Assembly: GCA_900772425.1 (NCBI GenBank)
Contig: CAAHEK010000222.1
Span: 1-7,530 of the forward strand
Source of the DNA: an uncultured Lachnospira sp.
Lineage (GTDB): Bacteria > Bacillota > Clostridia > Lachnospirales > Lachnospiraceae
Length of the DNA: 7,530 nt
Reading direction: 5' to 3'
The notes below the pieces were generated by a model. That model was not told the origin of the DNA and searched no databases. It was given only the letters and a program-made list of their open reading frames with translations. Each line of letters opens with the position of its first letter. Position 1 is the first letter of the stretch. Below are positions 6,596-7,530 of the stretch, piece after piece. Both the position numbers and the translations under genes were made by a program.

Positions 6596-7530
6596 TTAGA
6601 AGTCAACTTCTGTATCATAGTAGCAGCATGTAAGAAGCTTCTCCATCTCTTCCTGGCTTGGCTGACGAGGATTAGATCCTGTACATGCATCAAGAATAGC
6701 ATTAGCTGCAATATCATGTAACTTAGCCTTGAACTCTTCCTCTGATACAAATCCTGTCTCTGCCGGAAGTCCACCTTCACCATAATTCTTAATGCAATGT
6801 GGAATGTTAAGGTCATCGTTCATCTTTCTTAACATAGCAATAAGGTTGTCAATCTTCTCATCCTGTGTATTGCCACCAAGATGTAAGAAATCTGCTATAA
6901 ATGCATATCTCTTAGCGGCTGTTTCATCCTTAGAATTAAACTTAATAACCTTAGGAAGATACATTGCATTGGCAGCACCATGGATGATGTGTCCACCTTC
7001 AAATGCAGCACCAGTCTTATGTGCCATTGAATGAACAATACCAAGTAATGCATTAGAGAATGCCATACCAGCAAGACACTGTGCATTATGCATTGCATCT
7101 CTTGCAGCCATATCTCCGTTATATGACTTAACAAGGTTAGCCTGAATCATCTCCATAGCATGAAGTGCCAATGGGTCTGTGTAATCACAGTTAGCTGTTG
7201 ATACATATGCCTCAATTGCATGAGTCATAGCATCCATACCTGTATGTGCAACAAGCTTAACCGGCATAGTCTCGGCAAGTTCAGGATCTACAATAGCAAC
7301 ATCAGGTGTAATCTCAAAATCTGCTATTGGATACTTAATACCCTTCTGATAATCTGTGATAATTGAAAATGCTGTAACCTCTGTAGCTGTTCCTGATGTA
7401 GATGAAACTGCACAGAAATGAGCTTTCTTACGAAGCTTAGGAAGACCAAATACCTTGCACATATCTTCAAATGTGCACTCAGGATATTCATATTTAATCC
7501 ACATTGCCTTTGCAGCGTCGATAGGAGAAC
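6596..7530 (-). CDS. Iron-containing alcohol dehydrogenase (class III), N-terminus outside window
   Basis: An NAD(P)H-dependent alcohol dehydrogenase that interconverts aldehydes and alcohols, probably as a cytoplasmic fermentation enzyme. About 311 codons are visible of a usual 380-390; the reading frame stays open to the right edge and begins SPIDAAKAMW, the end of the family's GGGSxxDxAK cofactor motif, so the true start lies outside. Counting from the Met at 7504, the motifs are VSSTSGTATEVTAFSIIT (33-50), KYPIADFEITPDVAIVDP (57-74), HTGMDAMTHAIEAY (87-100) and GIVHSMAHKTGAAF (155-168). The four expected iron ligands are present: Asp91, His95, His162 and His175 (HGAANA). A three-residue insertion (EGG) before HIIHG differs from FucO and the AdhE C-terminal domain, and the protein ends CCYYDTEVDF, so it is a stand-alone dehydrogenase of butanol or ethanol dehydrogenase type and not AdhE. 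Its own terminator follows, so it is a separate transcription unit from the sigma operon. The exact substrate cannot be told from sequence. Confidence 0.93.
   Translation of the reverse strand, partial: SPIDAAKAMWIKYEYPECTFEDMCKVFGLPKLRKKAHFCAVSSTSGTATEVTAFSIITDYQKGIKYPIADFEITPDVAIVDPELAETMPVKLVAHTGMDAMTHAIEAYVSTANCDYTDPLALHAMEMIQANLVKSYNGDMAARDAMHNAQCLAGMAFSNALLGIVHSMAHKTGAAFEGGHIIHGAANAMYLPKVIKFNSKDETAAKRYAFIADFLHLGGNTQDEKIDNLIAMLRKMNDDLNIPHCIKNYGEGGLPAETGFVSEEEFKAKLHDIAANAILDACTGSNPRQPSQEEMEKLLTCCYYDTEVDF

Noticed and set aside
6592..6816. Second minus-strand frame over the end of the alcohol dehydrogenase, read as a possible frameshifted piece
   Set aside because: The main frame runs intact to a normal family C-terminus (CCYYDTEVDF), so no frameshift is needed.
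6895..7134. Minus-strand open frame within the alcohol dehydrogenase gene in another frame
   Set aside because: It is an out-of-frame shadow of a clear enzyme with all its metal ligands; the Met/Leu/His-rich translation has no domain.
1..7530. CRISPR array, insertion sequence, attachment site or tRNA
   Set aside because: No regularly spaced repeats, transposase-like protein, terminal inverted repeats or tRNA-like fold are visible on either strand.

Overview
The window is AT-rich bacterial DNA, and every gene I can support reads on the minus strand. Protein character, AG-rich ribosome-binding sites and gene content (an iron-dependent alcohol dehydrogenase of anaerobe type, and an ECF sigma factor with a RsiV-like partner) suggest a low-GC anaerobic Firmicute, probably a Lachnospiraceae-type gut Clostridium relative. 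That placement is inferred from protein character, not from a database search.

In the direction of transcription (right to left), the window opens inside an iron-containing alcohol dehydrogenase (7530-6596), whose N-terminus lies outside the window. A 287-bp intergenic region follows (6595-6309). It holds a long hairpin terminator for the dehydrogenase gene, a consensus-like housekeeping promoter built into the same hairpin DNA, three tandem 12-bp repeats, and an ECF-type promoter just before the next gene.

A compact six-gene run then follows: ECF sigma factor (6308-5745), membrane-anchored RsiV-like anti-sigma factor (5752-4784), MoxR-family AAA+ ATPase (4752-3796), DUF58 protein (3799-2717), large membrane transglutaminase-like protein (2704-422) and the start of uvrC (388 to the left edge). 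Gaps are at most 33 bp, and two junctions overlap (8 bp and 4 bp), so this is very likely one operon. No terminator is visible between any two of these genes.

How they may work together: the anti-sigma factor would hold the sigma factor at the membrane until an envelope signal releases it. The sigma factor could then raise its own operon from the ECF promoter at 6333-6362. The output would be the MoxR-DUF58-transglutaminase set, a common bacterial trio of poorly known function that probably acts on or at the cell envelope, plus the nucleotide excision repair nuclease UvrC. The coupling of a RsiV-type sensor to this trio and to uvrC is the most interesting aspect of the window. Each part belongs to a known family; the combination and its regulation are the inference.
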